A stretch of 46,689 nt of DNA from Gordonia araii NBRC 100433 (GTDB lineage: Bacteria; Actinomycetota; Actinomycetes; Mycobacteriales; Mycobacteriaceae): contig NZ_BAEE01000053.1 in assembly GCF_000241265.1 (NCBI RefSeq), positions 1 through 46,689 of the forward strand, in the 5' to 3' direction. Position numbers and translations under genes: made by a program. Positions 45,236-46,689 of the stretch are shown here, one piece after another (the first letter of the stretch is position 1; every line of letters starts with the position of its first letter). The notes beneath the pieces were generated by a model. It was not told where the DNA came from. It made no database searches and saw only the letters and a program-made list of their open reading frames with translations.

Positions 45236-46689
<1,454 letters not shown>

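Overview
The window is a high-GC actinobacterial chromosome segment. Gene content and order match the mycolic-acid bacteria (Mycobacteriales), and the protein sequences look closest to Gordonia or a near relative. The genus is inferred from remembered family sequences, not from a search. Most genes are ordinary core genes with short overlaps (GTGA, ATGA, TGATG) and frequent GTG starts.

Layout. (1) 1-4.4 kb: 5' end of lysS, a rhodanese-like protein without the usual Cys, a lectin-LysM protein, a membrane protein, and an SDR/TetR pair. (2) 4.5-14.8 kb: a minus-strand block in the same order as M. tuberculosis Rv3598c-Rv3610c: coaX-panD-panC-DUF2520-DUF6779-DUF3180-folK-folB-folP-folE-ftsH, then hpt. 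It makes pantothenate/CoA precursors and folate/tetrahydrobiopterin precursors and includes the membrane protease FtsH. (3) 14.9-17.8 kb: an accessory cassette of a TetR regulator, a perfect 20-bp palindrome, a Cys-nucleophile alpha/beta hydrolase and a secreted lipase. (4) 17.7-21.8 kb: tilS, a zinc metalloprotease, dacB and the divergent ppa. (5) 21.9-24.7 kb: a tandem DUF1266 protein and an isochorismate synthase. (6) 24.7-39.5 kb: metZ, rhodanese, fprA, a secreted protein, a CHAP protein, TetR/acyl-CoA ligase, DUF456, purT, a class III cyclase, purA, an Rv0358-like protein, a CDF metal exporter and an aromatic-acid-exporter-like protein. (7) 39.7-44.6 kb: a FetB-like permease, then a lower-GC island with a WXG100-like small protein, a 723-residue WXG-domain protein and two lipoproteins. 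(8) 44.7-46.7 kb: DUF3151 and a very acidic single-pass membrane protein that runs off the end.

The most unusual part is the 40.5-44.55 kb island. It looks like a type VII secretion effector module. The large protein carries, as its C-terminal domain, a copy of the domain that also forms the two downstream lipoproteins; one 140-bp stretch differs at only two bases from the neighbouring lipoprotein gene. Two of the four genes are broken by apparent 1-nt deletions. No secretion-machine genes are in the window.

Other points of note are a CoaX that has lost two conserved motif aspartates, a TetR gene whose only well-placed start is ATC, a 21-bp repeat family found in two distant intergenic gaps, and several clean operator-like palindromes (TetR, CDF exporter, possible IdeR box before fprA). 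No tRNA, rRNA, CRISPR array, IS element or prophage was recognised.
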